Origin: Bin55 sp963667455
Lineage (GTDB): Bacteria > Pseudomonadota > Gammaproteobacteria > Pseudomonadales > Azotimanducaceae
Length of the DNA stretch: 64,000 bases
Assembly (NCBI GenBank): GCA_963667455.2
Contig: CAXXFR010000029.1
Location: 186,001-250,000, forward strand
Direction of reading: 5' to 3'
Made by a program: the position numbers and the translations under genes. Below are positions 48,901 through 58,528 of this stretch, in pieces; the stretch's first letter is position 1, and each line of letters opens with the position of its first letter. The notes under the pieces are model-generated. The model made no database searches. It had not been told where the DNA came from and worked only from the letters and a program-made list of their open reading frames with translations.

Positions 48901-49172
48901 ATCTGACGATCATGGATGCAGTGGTTGAAGCAACTCGATTGAGATTCCGGGCGATCTTTCTAACAACCGCTACCACGGCATTGGGACTGACGCCCATGCT
49001 CTTCGAATCCAGCCTTCAAGCGAAGTTTCTCATTCCCTTGGCTGTGTCGTTGGCAATTGGAATCTTGTTTGCCAGCTTTGTAATCGTTTTTCTCGTTCCG
49101 TCTCTGGTAATGATTCGCGACGACTTCTTTAGGATATTCCGTCGTCTACGGACGATGGTCTCGGCAAACTGA
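45984..49172 (+). CDS. RND efflux permease (pair 2)
   Basis: The 1062-residue pump has the RND plan, with an N-terminal 'KNSVAANLLMVALLVGGFLV', two periplasmic loops, the TM4 acidic pair in 'VLGIVVDDAIVVGENIGNEQ', and TM10 'LSGVVVNDSLVLMDRFKRL'. 'AFGVTINMVSLFALIIVLGI' is the TM4 approach. Proton-driven export is the family role; substrate unknown. ATG 45984 overlaps the adaptor stop (ATGA). Confidence 0.93.
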   Translation: MNETRESLSTKSESSSARLSLVQFFAKNSVAANLLMVALLVGGFLVASGLSSQVFPQIDPRMITVSVPYPGATPSEVEESITRRVDTSVRGIDGIDRVVSKASEGYGRITIELVDFADKEKARDSVQSAVDQLTDFPPADAEEPEVVAMDALQNVMVIALVSNADEMYLNQAVRELEQELLEIPIVSHVSVEGNRDFEIAIEVSEEMLRQYQLTIDNIANAIQQSSLNLSSGELRTEAGDLLLRTEQKRETGEEFRDIVLRTLPGGAVLRLGDIANIEDGFADTNLTNEVDGERAVFIRIQAAETENVLDVAEAIKEFLANRDSQPGIDVRIWEDSSENLKSRINLLVRNGTLGFALVFFFLVVMLDLRLAFWVAMGIPISFLGGFLFFDAFGVTINMVSLFALIIVLGIVVDDAIVVGENIGNEQQKGLQGSAASIAGVKGVFAPVFIGVLTTIVAFIPLTFTSGQMGQILGVIPVVVITVLTISLVEVFLILPAHLSHSERWSRWPLDRIQTFIAERIEWFRDNWFVLSVRHAVRHRYLTVVYALAMLVLAVVFISNGAVRVEFFPSVESDQISISLSFPLGTPFAVTEAAAYRIRDAVNAVNADLGGTAVKAVGITAGSQEVGQSRGPPTGEPVTTESGHHLASVTIQLQEEPIRTSSAVELETLIRRRIGTIPGVESLTIASDLIAESSTLEYELSHANNDQLSLATTAMRERLAEMPMLTEIRDTLSDGKRQFDIQLTPEGEAVGLSQSVVARQLRQNFFGQEVQRIQRGSDEVKIMVRYPGSDRKSTSDLFNTRIRLQDGTEVPLSAVATVEETRSYSAIDRIDGVRVVTISAEVDKTFMSTGEATNRVEQEVVPTVLAQFPGLTINQAGFGRDQARDLGSLGTLALVAIIVIFALIAALMRSYTMPFIVLSGIPFGAAGAVIGHYLLGYDVSMVSMFGMVALSGVVVNDSLVLMDRFKRLREEKPDLTIMDAVVEATRLRFRAIFLTTATTALGLTPMLFESSLQAKFLIPLAVSLAIGILFASFVIVFLVPSLVMIRDDFFRIFRRLRTMVSAN

Positions 49173-49388
49173 GGTCATTATATCGTATTTGGTAAAGAAA
49201 GTATAGATGTAGTTACTCCGAGTTTGCTGTAGCTACGTTTCCGGCACCCCTTTCCGAAGTAATAACCCAGCTAACTTTCTCTCGCCACACACTTTGAAGT
49301 TGGAGTGTGATTGGCAACAAAAGACATGTGCAATAGTTCAAAATATGCATGTCCAGGCATTCTCAATACCCGTTAGGTCGTGGAATAC

Positions 49389-52300
49389 ATGAACACAAGA
49401 AAAATGCTAGTGATTATTTCCGTCGCAACCGTGCTCGGAATCCTAGTACTTGCATCGTTTTGGGTGCTCAATGATCGGGTCGAACCCCATGAAATCAGCT
49501 TGGAACGCCAAATTCAGGAGTCACTCATTGAGCGCATTGCGAACTACGACGTCGATTCGCCTGAACAAACGACGGTTCAGGGTGCAACCATTGCAACCGG
49601 AACTCCCTCCATGCATTCCGGAACTGACGCTTCGCGCTCATCGTCAACAGTGCCAGAGGGTTATTCCGTGGTCCAGATGTCACCGAGCATGACTGTGATG
49701 CAAGCGCACGACTCGAGCGTCGATTTAACTGGGTCAGACAATCAAGTTCGCTCGGTCGAATGGTTGCAGTCAGCGACAGCAGTAGACGGTCTTGTGAAAC
49801 AAGCAGAATCCGCGGGTCGCGATTGGACATACGGCTTCATGCAAATCAATCGCGCCATATCCAGCGACCAAATGCAACGGGAAATCAATTCACTGGGCGT
49901 TCGGATACTGGGGGTCTCTGGCGACATAGTTCGCCTACGAGTTCCCGCAAACGGAGACCAACTCGAAGCTTTGCGCAACCTACCTTGGGTGGCTGGCGTT
50001 GGCGCATTGCCAGCAGAACTCAAAACTTCGACAGAATTCATTGACATGACATCGAATTCGGTCGCTTCTCAACGCCATCCCGTCTTCATAACTGTGGTTG
50101 ATGCTGAAAGCGAAAAGAGCGTTCGCGATGAACTCACTCAATTGGGAGTGGCCACCGGGCACTTCGACCGCGACATCCGGGCATTCGCCGCCGTTATCCA
50201 CAGCAATCAACTCTGGAAACTGTCGCAACTCGATTTCGTTCAAAAGATCGAACCCATTGGAATCGTCAAGGCTGTCCACGACACAGTTGTTCAATCCATG
50301 GGAGCTGATGCCATTCGGGCCGTCGGTCAAGCACGGGGAGTTTTCACAGGTTCCAACGGAGCTTCCGTTCCCATCGGTGTATTGGACACAGGGCTCAACA
50401 CCAATCACATCGATATTTCGTCGTTGCGATCCAGCATTTGTGGCAGCAACTTCATCGAATTCGAAGATTCGGATCTCTGGGTAGATGCCGGATTTCACGG
50501 TTCCCACGTTACCGGTTCGGTGGTCGGCAACGGCTACTACGAACCGATCTTCGCCGGTATGGCACCAGGTGTTCAGCACATCCGGTTTGGCAAAGTACTC
50601 TCGGTGTTTGGCGGGGGTGACCTGCTGACCGTAAGCCGGGGCATGGACTTTCTGTCCCGTCCATCGGCTTGTACCTACAACGGTGTGACATCTGACCCGA
50701 TCAAGCCACTAATCGTCAACATGAGCCTTGCTGCTTCGGGTCTCAGTTTCGACAGCCGAAGCGCAGATTCGCGCAAGTTGGATGCCATTGTGTGGGGTGA
50801 ACGCCAGCTCTATGTCGTCGCGAATTCCAACGATGATGTTTACGGTTATTCGAACTATGCCGCGTCCAAGAACTCGCTATCGGTCGGTGCATCCCATGAC
50901 TTCGGCGACAAAGCCAGCTTCAGCAGTCGAGGTCCGACGGTAGACGGACGGCTCGTTCCATCGGTAATGGGGGTGGGCGTCGAGGTGTATTCCGTCAAGG
51001 GTGGAGGTGATTTCGACACCTATGATCGTTCCGACGGCACAAGCATGGCATCTCCGATCGTTGCCGGCGTTGCCGCATTGCTAATGGACGCCTCTCCCGA
51101 ACATCAGGAAAACCCCGCACTGACACGAGCCCGACTCATGGCAAGCGCCATCAAGCCCGACCCTTGGTTCGCTCACGAATCGGCTTTTCCCACAAACAAC
51201 AGCAAAGGACCAGGCACGATCAACCACAAGCACGGGTTGGGATTTGTGTCGGCTCGAACGGCAATTCTCGACAATGATTCCGACACCGGGTGGGTCAGCG
51301 GGGGAACTACCGTCGAGTTGAACGATGGGGAGTATGGCTACCACGACATCTCAGTACCAGAAGGTGCCAGCAGGATCGACATCGTGCTGACTTGGGACGA
51401 GCCCCCTACAGACACCGTTTCGCCCGTTGTACTCAACGATCTCAACTTGTGGGTTGATCAAGAAGCGGATTGCGGGTCGGGCGCTTGCGGGGAGTACTCA
51501 TCCGAATCGACGATTGACAATGTCGAATGGGTGATCATTCAAGACCCCGAACCAGGAACCTATCGTCTCAAGGTTGACGGGCACCGCGTCTATTCCATAC
51601 CGCCAAGAGCCGCAATTGCGTGGACGGTGATTCGTGGCGATTCGGCACCGCAGCTGTCTGTTACCGCTACACAGGAAGTCTATGAGACTCCCGCTCTACA
51701 AAACCACAAGCACGATGTGGAGCTGACTGTCACAGCAGACAGCTATGTAGCGTCGGGCACGCGCTTGCACATCGACTGTCGAACTGTCGACAACCAACCC
51801 TGTACTTCGATCGGCATTGCGTCTGACTTTGGCGTGGAGGTCTTGCAAGTGACCGGCTTGGTTCAACGCGAAGACGGATTGGGCCTGAATAGTGGTCCGA
51901 AGCAATTCTTGACGCTCGGCGAAATTGCCGTGGGAGAAACTCAAAACGTGCGGGTCAGCGTCGGTTCCGAATCAAGCGACGCAGTGCGGCTCTACTTCAC
52001 GGCAACCGCGTTCAATGGCATCGCTGGCACAGCAACGGTCGTTTTTCGTCAACAAGAAAGCAACGAAAATCCAACCGAAGCGAGCCAACCAGACAACGAC
52101 AGCTTCGCCACACCTATTCAATTGCAGGGCGATCAAGGCAGTCGTGAATTCGATCCGCTTATCAGCTCGGCGGAAAGCGGAGAGCCTCCTCCGGTCGACA
52201 ACGAGATTCGACCCGCTTCATCGGTGTGGTTCAACTGGGTTCCCGACACATCGGGACCTGTGACTTTTCTTGCAGTACCGCGTAACGAAGATCCTGCAGT

Positions 52301-55300
52301 GTGGGGTATTAACAACCGAGTTTTCACACCACAGATCGACGTGTTCGAAGTCAAGGACGACTGTTGCGGCCTTGCTGGATCTCCGCAACGGGGAACGGCA
52401 CCTTGGTCGGTTCCCATATTTGCCCAAGTGGGAAACGAGTACCGCGTTCGAGTCAGTCATCGCTACGCATCGTTACCTCTCACTCTGAATTGGGTGAGCG
52501 GAGACCGACCGGTCAATGACGACTTTGCAAATGCGACACCAATTTCAGGAGGGGATGGCGAGATCGCAGGGCAAAACGCCGGTGCAACGTTGGAGCCTGG
52601 AGAGCGCTATGGAGACCTGGCGTCGAGCGTGTGGTACCAGTGGACGGCTCCAACAAGTGGTACGTATGAGATCAGCGTCAGCAACGCGCCCCTGCTTCAT
52701 GTGCTCGTGTTCGAGGGCGATGATGTTCGCTCGCTTCGCTTGGTTTCCGGATTCGCTATTGCCGGCGAGGGCAACTCCTTCCCTGCCGGAGAAGGAAAGA
52801 CCTATCGAATCATGGTTGCATCAGCAGATGCCAGTTCCGGGGGTTGGAAGTATGACCAATTGTCGTGGTACGACGCTGGCGGTGCAGACGATTCGTTCTC
52901 TGAAAACCTGAACGACCTGTTCGGTTCAGCTGAAACCATCGCTAGCGAAAATTCCGGATCCGTGTCCATCAACGTTCTAGAGCAAGCTGCGACTGTTGAG
53001 CCGGACGAGCCGGAAGAGACTGGAATCATGACCCGTTGGTGGAAGTGGACGGCACCCAAAGACGGCGAGTTCACATGGTTCTGGGACTCGGACTTGGCGC
53101 AGATCTTTACGTTCACCGGCACGGCAGTCAATGACCTTACTCGCATCGTCGAAGAGGCACAGGCGGTGTCGGGCCAAGAATTCGTTCTAAACGCAACCAA
53201 AGACACCGAGTATCTGATTTCTGCTGGGATCGACAAACTGGAGTACATTGCGTTTACGCCACAAATCGGACTGGATACGACGCTGTACTGGGGAGAGACA
53301 CCCACCAACAACACGCTCGCCAATGCTCAAGTACTTTCGGGCGCAAGTGGAGAGGCATCAGGCTCGTGGCGTTACGCAACAACCGAATCGGATGGCAGGA
53401 GCGGATTGGGACAGTCGTCGCTCTGGTATACGCACACCGTGGAAAAAACAGGCTGGGTTCGGTTTTGGATTGGAGGAGCGAACAACCAGGTTCGAATGAC
53501 GGTCTTTCTTCAATCGGGCGAGGGCGATCTCAAGCTAATCATGTCGGCGGACAACCCTGGTAGACGCAACAACAACACCAGCGAGGTGTATGTGTACGTT
53601 GAGGAGGGTTCCACCATTGTGCTGCGAGTCGCGAACGCAACCAATCACAGCAGCTCGAATTTCAAGCTTGAATGGGAACCTTCCGAAGCACCGCAGTGGC
53701 TACGTTACATAGGACGAGTGGCAGATGGAAGGCGTGACGCATCAGGAACCATCGTCAGTTTGCCGAACCCCCGAAACATGGAGTTCAATGCGGACGGCTC
53801 TGGTCTTTTCGTAACCAACGACCGGGGACTCAGCTCCTTTGACCGTGACCCCGATACGGGCGAGCTCTTCTTGATGGGGGAAGTGTCCGCCGTGCATGCT
53901 CGTAGCAATCTGGTGTGGGACGTGCATCGATCCCGACTGTATGCAAATCACATGCAGAGTTTGTGGACGCTGGAGCCATACGACGACGATCCACTTGTTC
54001 TTCAATTGGTAGGCAGTCAACAGTCTTTCGACGACCTGGAAGTCGTCTCTAATCAAAAAGGCTCTCCGGCCTTGTTTCTTGATCCGGAAGGGAACTATCT
54101 CTACCGTTCTCTCAACGACACCCAAGCCGTACTGTCTTTTTCCAGCACTGGAGAACTCGGACTCTACGGATCATTTCGAGTGAAGTCAAGCGCGAAGTAC
54201 CCATCTACCGACGAGAGTCTGTGGTACAGCACCGGAGGCGGCAGCATTAGGCTGGAGCAGCGCATTGTGGGTAGTCCTTTCTTTGAACGTCTTGATGGCA
54301 AGATCGATGTTGCCGACGCACGTACGATAGCTTCTTCACACACGGACCAACACGCATTCGCACCTTCATCGACTGGTGAGGAAGTGTTAACGCTAGCTGT
54401 GGATCGCGCGGACGGAACGTTGACTGAAGCTGCCAGAAACAGCTTCTTCGATCTCAATGTCGAAGAGTGTTGGAGCGTCTCTGCACGACGAGGCAAAGTT
54501 GCCGTGGACGTGTTGTGTGATCAAGGAGTCTTCGTTGCCGAGTTCGATGCCGACGCCAAGAAAGTCGTGATAACCGACAACTTCAGTACTACAGACCTGT
54601 GGTTCTTCGGATTCACCTTTATATCTGCAGTGCCAGATCGATTCGGGAACACCCTTCCCGCCTACAAGCTCTCCGAGTCTGTTGCTGTCGCAACCAGTCC
54701 GGACGGCAAGCACTTGTATGCGTCTACGCTCAAACACGGCATTCTCATGTTCGAGCGCTTTGGCAACGAGACCGTCGACATTCAGGAATCGCTTGCGAAT
54801 CGAGTCAAACGGCTCGACCTGATTCAGGCGTCTCCCAATCGGATCGAATTCCACGACGACTCCGCTGACGCGGGATGCATCGAGGCGAGCTCTTGGACGG
54901 TCGACGACGTTAGCTATTCGGTAACTTCCTCGAAGTGGCAAGAACGCGACATAGGACAGAACTGGACCGATGTCGCGGACACGTCCAAGGATGGGGAACT
55001 GTGCTCCTACCTGCCAACAGAGAACAAGGAGTACCGCTTGATTGCCACCCTGAACATCGAAGGAGAATCCGCCGACTACGCAAGCAACTTCTTCGCGTAT
55101 CTGACCTACGAACGACTCGACAGTCTATCGGTGACGTCGGGACAGATCACGTTGGACGGCATGAACTTCAGCGAATGCACGACCATCAACGAAATGGAAA
55201 TCTCCGGCAAGACCTACTCGGTTGCAAGCTCCAAGTGGCAGGTCCGCGACAACGACGAATCGAACTGGGCCGACCTGTCGAATTCGCAGAAATCAGGAGA

Positions 55301-55409
55301 GGTGTGTCCGCTCGATCCCGACGACACGCGACAGTATCGATTGGTGGGTCGATTTGCGGTTGATGGCACACGGGCGTTCTACACCAGTGACACCTTGACG
55401 GAAAACTAG
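49389..55409 (+). CDS. giant secreted subtilisin-like (S8) serine peptidase
   Basis: The 2006-residue protein has an N-terminal signal or anchor helix (MLVIISVATVLGILVLASFW), a propeptide-like region, and an S8 catalytic domain with the triad D333 ('IGVLDTGLNTNHIDI'), H370 ('GFHGSHVTGS') and S552 ('DGTSMASPIVAG'). After a CUB-like region ('GYHDISVPEGASRIDIVL') come about four related beta modules opening PDNDSFAT, PVNDDFAN, LNDLFGSA and PTNNTLAN. Next is a propeller-like stretch (FNADGSGLFVTNDRGLSSFD), then two copies of a C-terminal beta domain ('SSKWQERDIGQNW', 'SSKWQVRDNDESNW'), each with two cysteines. It likely degrades or binds extracellular protein or surface polymers. ATG 49389 is preferred to GTG 49380. 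Confidence 0.9.
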   Translation: MNTRKMLVIISVATVLGILVLASFWVLNDRVEPHEISLERQIQESLIERIANYDVDSPEQTTVQGATIATGTPSMHSGTDASRSSSTVPEGYSVVQMSPSMTVMQAHDSSVDLTGSDNQVRSVEWLQSATAVDGLVKQAESAGRDWTYGFMQINRAISSDQMQREINSLGVRILGVSGDIVRLRVPANGDQLEALRNLPWVAGVGALPAELKTSTEFIDMTSNSVASQRHPVFITVVDAESEKSVRDELTQLGVATGHFDRDIRAFAAVIHSNQLWKLSQLDFVQKIEPIGIVKAVHDTVVQSMGADAIRAVGQARGVFTGSNGASVPIGVLDTGLNTNHIDISSLRSSICGSNFIEFEDSDLWVDAGFHGSHVTGSVVGNGYYEPIFAGMAPGVQHIRFGKVLSVFGGGDLLTVSRGMDFLSRPSACTYNGVTSDPIKPLIVNMSLAASGLSFDSRSADSRKLDAIVWGERQLYVVANSNDDVYGYSNYAASKNSLSVGASHDFGDKASFSSRGPTVDGRLVPSVMGVGVEVYSVKGGGDFDTYDRSDGTSMASPIVAGVAALLMDASPEHQENPALTRARLMASAIKPDPWFAHESAFPTNNSKGPGTINHKHGLGFVSARTAILDNDSDTGWVSGGTTVELNDGEYGYHDISVPEGASRIDIVLTWDEPPTDTVSPVVLNDLNLWVDQEADCGSGACGEYSSESTIDNVEWVIIQDPEPGTYRLKVDGHRVYSIPPRAAIAWTVIRGDSAPQLSVTATQEVYETPALQNHKHDVELTVTADSYVASGTRLHIDCRTVDNQPCTSIGIASDFGVEVLQVTGLVQREDGLGLNSGPKQFLTLGEIAVGETQNVRVSVGSESSDAVRLYFTATAFNGIAGTATVVFRQQESNENPTEASQPDNDSFATPIQLQGDQGSREFDPLISSAESGEPPPVDNEIRPASSVWFNWVPDTSGPVTFLAVPRNEDPAVWGINNRVFTPQIDVFEVKDDCCGLAGSPQRGTAPWSVPIFAQVGNEYRVRVSHRYASLPLTLNWVSGDRPVNDDFANATPISGGDGEIAGQNAGATLEPGERYGDLASSVWYQWTAPTSGTYEISVSNAPLLHVLVFEGDDVRSLRLVSGFAIAGEGNSFPAGEGKTYRIMVASADASSGGWKYDQLSWYDAGGADDSFSENLNDLFGSAETIASENSGSVSINVLEQAATVEPDEPEETGIMTRWWKWTAPKDGEFTWFWDSDLAQIFTFTGTAVNDLTRIVEEAQAVSGQEFVLNATKDTEYLISAGIDKLEYIAFTPQIGLDTTLYWGETPTNNTLANAQVLSGASGEASGSWRYATTESDGRSGLGQSSLWYTHTVEKTGWVRFWIGGANNQVRMTVFLQSGEGDLKLIMSADNPGRRNNNTSEVYVYVEEGSTIVLRVANATNHSSSNFKLEWEPSEAPQWLRYIGRVADGRRDASGTIVSLPNPRNMEFNADGSGLFVTNDRGLSSFDRDPDTGELFLMGEVSAVHARSNLVWDVHRSRLYANHMQSLWTLEPYDDDPLVLQLVGSQQSFDDLEVVSNQKGSPALFLDPEGNYLYRSLNDTQAVLSFSSTGELGLYGSFRVKSSAKYPSTDESLWYSTGGGSIRLEQRIVGSPFFERLDGKIDVADARTIASSHTDQHAFAPSSTGEEVLTLAVDRADGTLTEAARNSFFDLNVEECWSVSARRGKVAVDVLCDQGVFVAEFDADAKKVVITDNFSTTDLWFFGFTFISAVPDRFGNTLPAYKLSESVAVATSPDGKHLYASTLKHGILMFERFGNETVDIQESLANRVKRLDLIQASPNRIEFHDDSADAGCIEASSWTVDDVSYSVTSSKWQERDIGQNWTDVADTSKDGELCSYLPTENKEYRLIATLNIEGESADYASNFFAYLTYERLDSLSVTSGQITLDGMNFSECTTINEMEISGKTYSVASSKWQVRDNDESNWADLSNSQKSGEVCPLDPDDTRQYRLVGRFAVDGTRAFYTSDTLTEN

Positions 55410-55440
55410 TGCTTCAGAGTGAATGAGCAGTCTGGCGAAA

Positions 55441-55466
55441 GTGTCTGCCCGCTAACAGGCAGACAC
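55441..55466 (+). terminator. nine-pair hairpin after the giant protease
   Basis: GTGTCTGCC at 55441-55449 pairs perfectly with GGCAGACAC at 55458-55466 around an eight-base loop, 32 bases after the protease stop. The stem is stable but has no T-tract, so termination may be weak or Rho-assisted. Confidence 0.5.
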
Positions 55467-55766
55467 CGCTTGAAGTCAAGCCGGACCGCAATCACTCCCT
55501 GCCAAACAGCAACTGTCTAAAATTGTGACTGCATGGTCCAGCGGTCCTCTATTGCCAACACCCTCAACTCTAAGTAATGGGCAACATGTAGAGCGACGAG
55601 GTACTGCTGGCTAACAGTTCCTTACTTCCATTGGGACTTTGGGAAGTTTCAAAGACTGCGGACCAAGGGAGTGTGGCCTCAAGCGGAGAATTCCTGAGAG
55701 TGTCCTTGAAGGCAATGTCATTCGAGCAACTTCTTCGCTATCACCGAGTCTTTTTGAGAGGAAACA

Positions 55767-56666
55767 ATGGCTGATCCCTTCACTATTCGAGTTTTTGTTC
55801 CGGATGGAGACCCAGATGGCATTCGCATTATCGACCGCATGAACTGGACGGGACTGGGTCTCGTATTTCGAAGATCCGAATGGGCCGACGTTCGGGCCCG
55901 TGAAGAGATGCAACGCATCGGAATCTACATTCTCGTCGGTTATGAAGAGGATGACCTCCCTACACTTTACATTGGACAAGCCGACGGCATCAAGGGACGT
56001 ATTGATTCGCACGACAAAGCCAAGGATTTTTGGAATTGGGCCGCGGTGTTCGTCTCGAACAGTGGGGGTCTGAATCGGGCTCATGTCACATGGCTCGAAT
56101 ACGCTCTTATCAAGAGAGCAACTGATGTCAAGCTTTGCCACCTCGACAATGGAAATGTGCCACAAGAACCTGCCCTTTCCGAGCCCGAAAAAGCCGACAT
56201 CCAGAGTTTCCTGAATGAAGTGCTCCGAGTCCTACCTCTAGTGAATCTTCATGTATTCGAGTCACCGAAGGTGGTTAGCGACGTAACGAGCACTGAGACT
56301 ACATCGGACACTCAACTAGACACAGTAGTCGTTCCTGCATACCCTAGCAGCGTACAAGAAACGTTTCTTGGCGAAGACTGTTGGTATCCAATACGAATCG
56401 CAGGTGGCAAGCTCGACACGATCAAATTTATAGCGGCTTACGAATCTGCGCCAACCAGTGCAATTACCTACTACGCGGATGTGTCCCGCATCGAGCAGTA
56501 CGGCGAAGACGGGAAGTACAAGGTCTTTTTTGCCGGAAAAGCCCGTAAGATCGGACCGATTCCGTTTGGCAATGCCCCTAAGGGCGCAATGGCGGGAAAG
56601 ACATACACTTCGATTGCCCAGCTGAAGAAAGCCAAGACTCTGGCTGACATACTTAGCAAGACCTAA
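55767..56666 (+). CDS. GIY-YIG nuclease family protein
   Basis: The 299-residue protein has the GIY-YIG core: G52-I-Y54 in 'RIGIYILVGYEEDDLPTLYI', Y68-I-G70, then 'IKGRIDSHDKAKDFWNWAAV' and 'NRAHVTWLEYALIKRA', where the E of WLEY is the likely metal ligand. The C-terminal ~150 residues have a different, unassigned domain (YPIRIAGGKLDTIKFIAAY; 'KARKIGPIPFGNAPKGAMAG'). The family cuts DNA or acts in repair and mobile elements. ATG 55767 follows GAGAGGAAACA, a good ribosome site. It stands alone, without an obvious partner gene. Confidence 0.84.
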   Translation: MADPFTIRVFVPDGDPDGIRIIDRMNWTGLGLVFRRSEWADVRAREEMQRIGIYILVGYEEDDLPTLYIGQADGIKGRIDSHDKAKDFWNWAAVFVSNSGGLNRAHVTWLEYALIKRATDVKLCHLDNGNVPQEPALSEPEKADIQSFLNEVLRVLPLVNLHVFESPKVVSDVTSTETTSDTQLDTVVVPAYPSSVQETFLGEDCWYPIRIAGGKLDTIKFIAAYESAPTSAITYYADVSRIEQYGEDGKYKVFFAGKARKIGPIPFGNAPKGAMAGKTYTSIAQLKKAKTLADILSKT

Positions 56667-57331
56667 CCTGACAGAGTCGATAAGGCAGTTAGAAGAGCTT
56701 TGAGTCTTGGTTCGGGACGGACTCCAGAGCCTCCTTACTCAATAGATGGAGTCTCAGCAATTGGTTGTCTCTGTTAGTTCATATCCTGCAATTGATTCGA
56801 CGGCCTCGATGTCAAACCCTCGTCGCTCCGTTGTTCGACGAATGACACCCTTCTCTGGCACTAATCTGGGAGGCAGAGCACTTGTGCATAAAGCCCGCAG
56901 AACCAAGGCTGTGGCTACTGCAGGAATACGCGATCTCGTCCGGTAAGACGAGAGGTGTTTGTCTTGAATGCACAGTCCTGAGAAATCGCGCGAAGGCTTA
57001 CATACTAAGTCATATATTTTTGTACACTGACCCTAACGCTCGTCAATGCCATAGACTATCTATAATTCACCGATAGGCATAGAGGTAGCTTTTCGACGAT
57101 AGCTTTCGTTGGGAAGGTTGCACGTTGGAAGCGCTACTGAGACAAAGAAATGGTCGATTGCCTCAGGAAACGCTCTCACTTGAGCCCAGAGCTTGCGCGA
57201 GTTGAAGTACCTGTTTTGCGTCTCCGATACTCGATGTTCCACCCCGGGTGCTTCGGCTAGAGACCGACGATACGGATTGCGGGAGGTCCAGCCGCCAATG
57301 TCCCAGTATCGCTGCGTACCCCTATTGAAGA
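56667..57331. other. 665-bp gap, one unassigned open frame
   Basis: No gene I can support. On the minus strand a frame is open stop-to-stop from 57356 to 57060 and reads coherently (QRYWDIGGWTSRNPYRRS, then 'AIDHFFVSVALPTCNLPNES'), but it has only a GTG inside it and overlaps the start of the next gene. It could be a gene fragment. The region should also hold the promoter of RND pair 3. Confidence 0.4.
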
Positions 57332-58528
57332 GTGACCGATCGATTGAAGCATAAGCTCATTATTGCCGTCATTGTCTTTGCCGGTTCGATAGCAACAGCA
57401 TCGCTGTTATGGTTGACTGGTCCGACCTTGTCCCCGGAGACACCGGAAGTCTCTGTCCCTACGGTAGTGACCACCGTGGCGATCCCTGAGCGCATCCAGA
57501 TGATCGTACACGCGCAAGGAACCGTGAGTCCGCGAACAGCGACAGACTTAGTGCCAGAGATCTCGGGCTCGACAGTTTGGGTCTCCCCCAACCTGGTTCC
57601 CGGTGGCTACTTCAATCGCGATGAAATCTTGTTGCGAATAGATGATCGTGACTATCGCGATGCGGTTGAACGCGCCAGTGCAACCGTAGACCGTACTGAG
57701 GCGGAGGAAGAGCATGCCCGATTTGAGCTCAACCGTCTCAAACAACTAAACGCGCCGAATTTCACCAGTGATTCAGACGTTGCGGCGGCCATCAGACTGG
57801 CACGTGTCGCTGAAGCCAATCTTGTAGATGCGAAAGTCGCATTGAAACAGGCCGAGCGCGACTTAGCTCGAACCAAAATCCTGGCACCTTTTGCTGGGTT
57901 AGTAGCCAACAAATCGGTGGATGTTGGTCAGTTCGTTGGCCGCGGAACCACCGTTGCACGTCTGTACGCAGCAAACGAAATAGAAGTACGCCTGCCCATC
58001 GCTGATCGTCAACTCGCCTACCTCGATTTGCCACCTCTGCAACGCGGCGAAATCGACGAATCGAGCGCTCCCGCGGTTCTGTTGTCTGCTCACTTTGCTG
58101 GGAGAGACTATTCATGGCAAGCAAAGCTCGTTCGAACTGAAGCAGAAATCGACCTAAGTAGCCGCATGATCTATGCCGTAGCACGCTTGGATTCCCAAAG
58201 TGCTGATGCGGAAAGTCCCGACTCGCTACCGCCTCCCATAGGTTTGTTTGTGCAAGCCGAAATTCATGGTCGAGTTATTGATGACATTGTGGTCTTGCCT
58301 CGTACCGTGCTTCGCGATACTAATCAGGTGCTTGTTGTTAAAGAAGGCAGGCTGCGATTTCGCACCGTGTCAGTAACGCGTATCTACCGCGATCATGTTT
58401 ATGTCAATGGTGGACTGTCTCAGGGCGAACTGGTTTGTACTACGGCACTTCAGTCGGTGATTGATGGTATGCGGGTGAAGACCCACCTCAACAATCCGGT
58501 GGGCAACATGGAAACAGAAGGCCTATGA
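57332..58528 (+). CDS. RND efflux periplasmic adaptor subunit (pair 3)
   Basis: The 398-residue membrane-fusion protein has an N-terminal helix (LIIAVIVFAGSIATASLLWL), the lipoyl half-motif 'AQGTVSPRTATDLVPEISGS', an alpha-hairpin, 'LAPFAGLVANKSVDVGQF' and a barrel domain. It is closest in layout to the pair-1 adaptor (both read QGTVSPRT). The start is GTG 57332. It overlaps the pump gene by four bases (ATGA). Confidence 0.9.
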   Translation: MTDRLKHKLIIAVIVFAGSIATASLLWLTGPTLSPETPEVSVPTVVTTVAIPERIQMIVHAQGTVSPRTATDLVPEISGSTVWVSPNLVPGGYFNRDEILLRIDDRDYRDAVERASATVDRTEAEEEHARFELNRLKQLNAPNFTSDSDVAAAIRLARVAEANLVDAKVALKQAERDLARTKILAPFAGLVANKSVDVGQFVGRGTTVARLYAANEIEVRLPIADRQLAYLDLPPLQRGEIDESSAPAVLLSAHFAGRDYSWQAKLVRTEAEIDLSSRMIYAVARLDSQSADAESPDSLPPPIGLFVQAEIHGRVIDDIVVLPRTVLRDTNQVLVVKEGRLRFRTVSVTRIYRDHVYVNGGLSQGELVCTTALQSVIDGMRVKTHLNNPVGNMETEGL

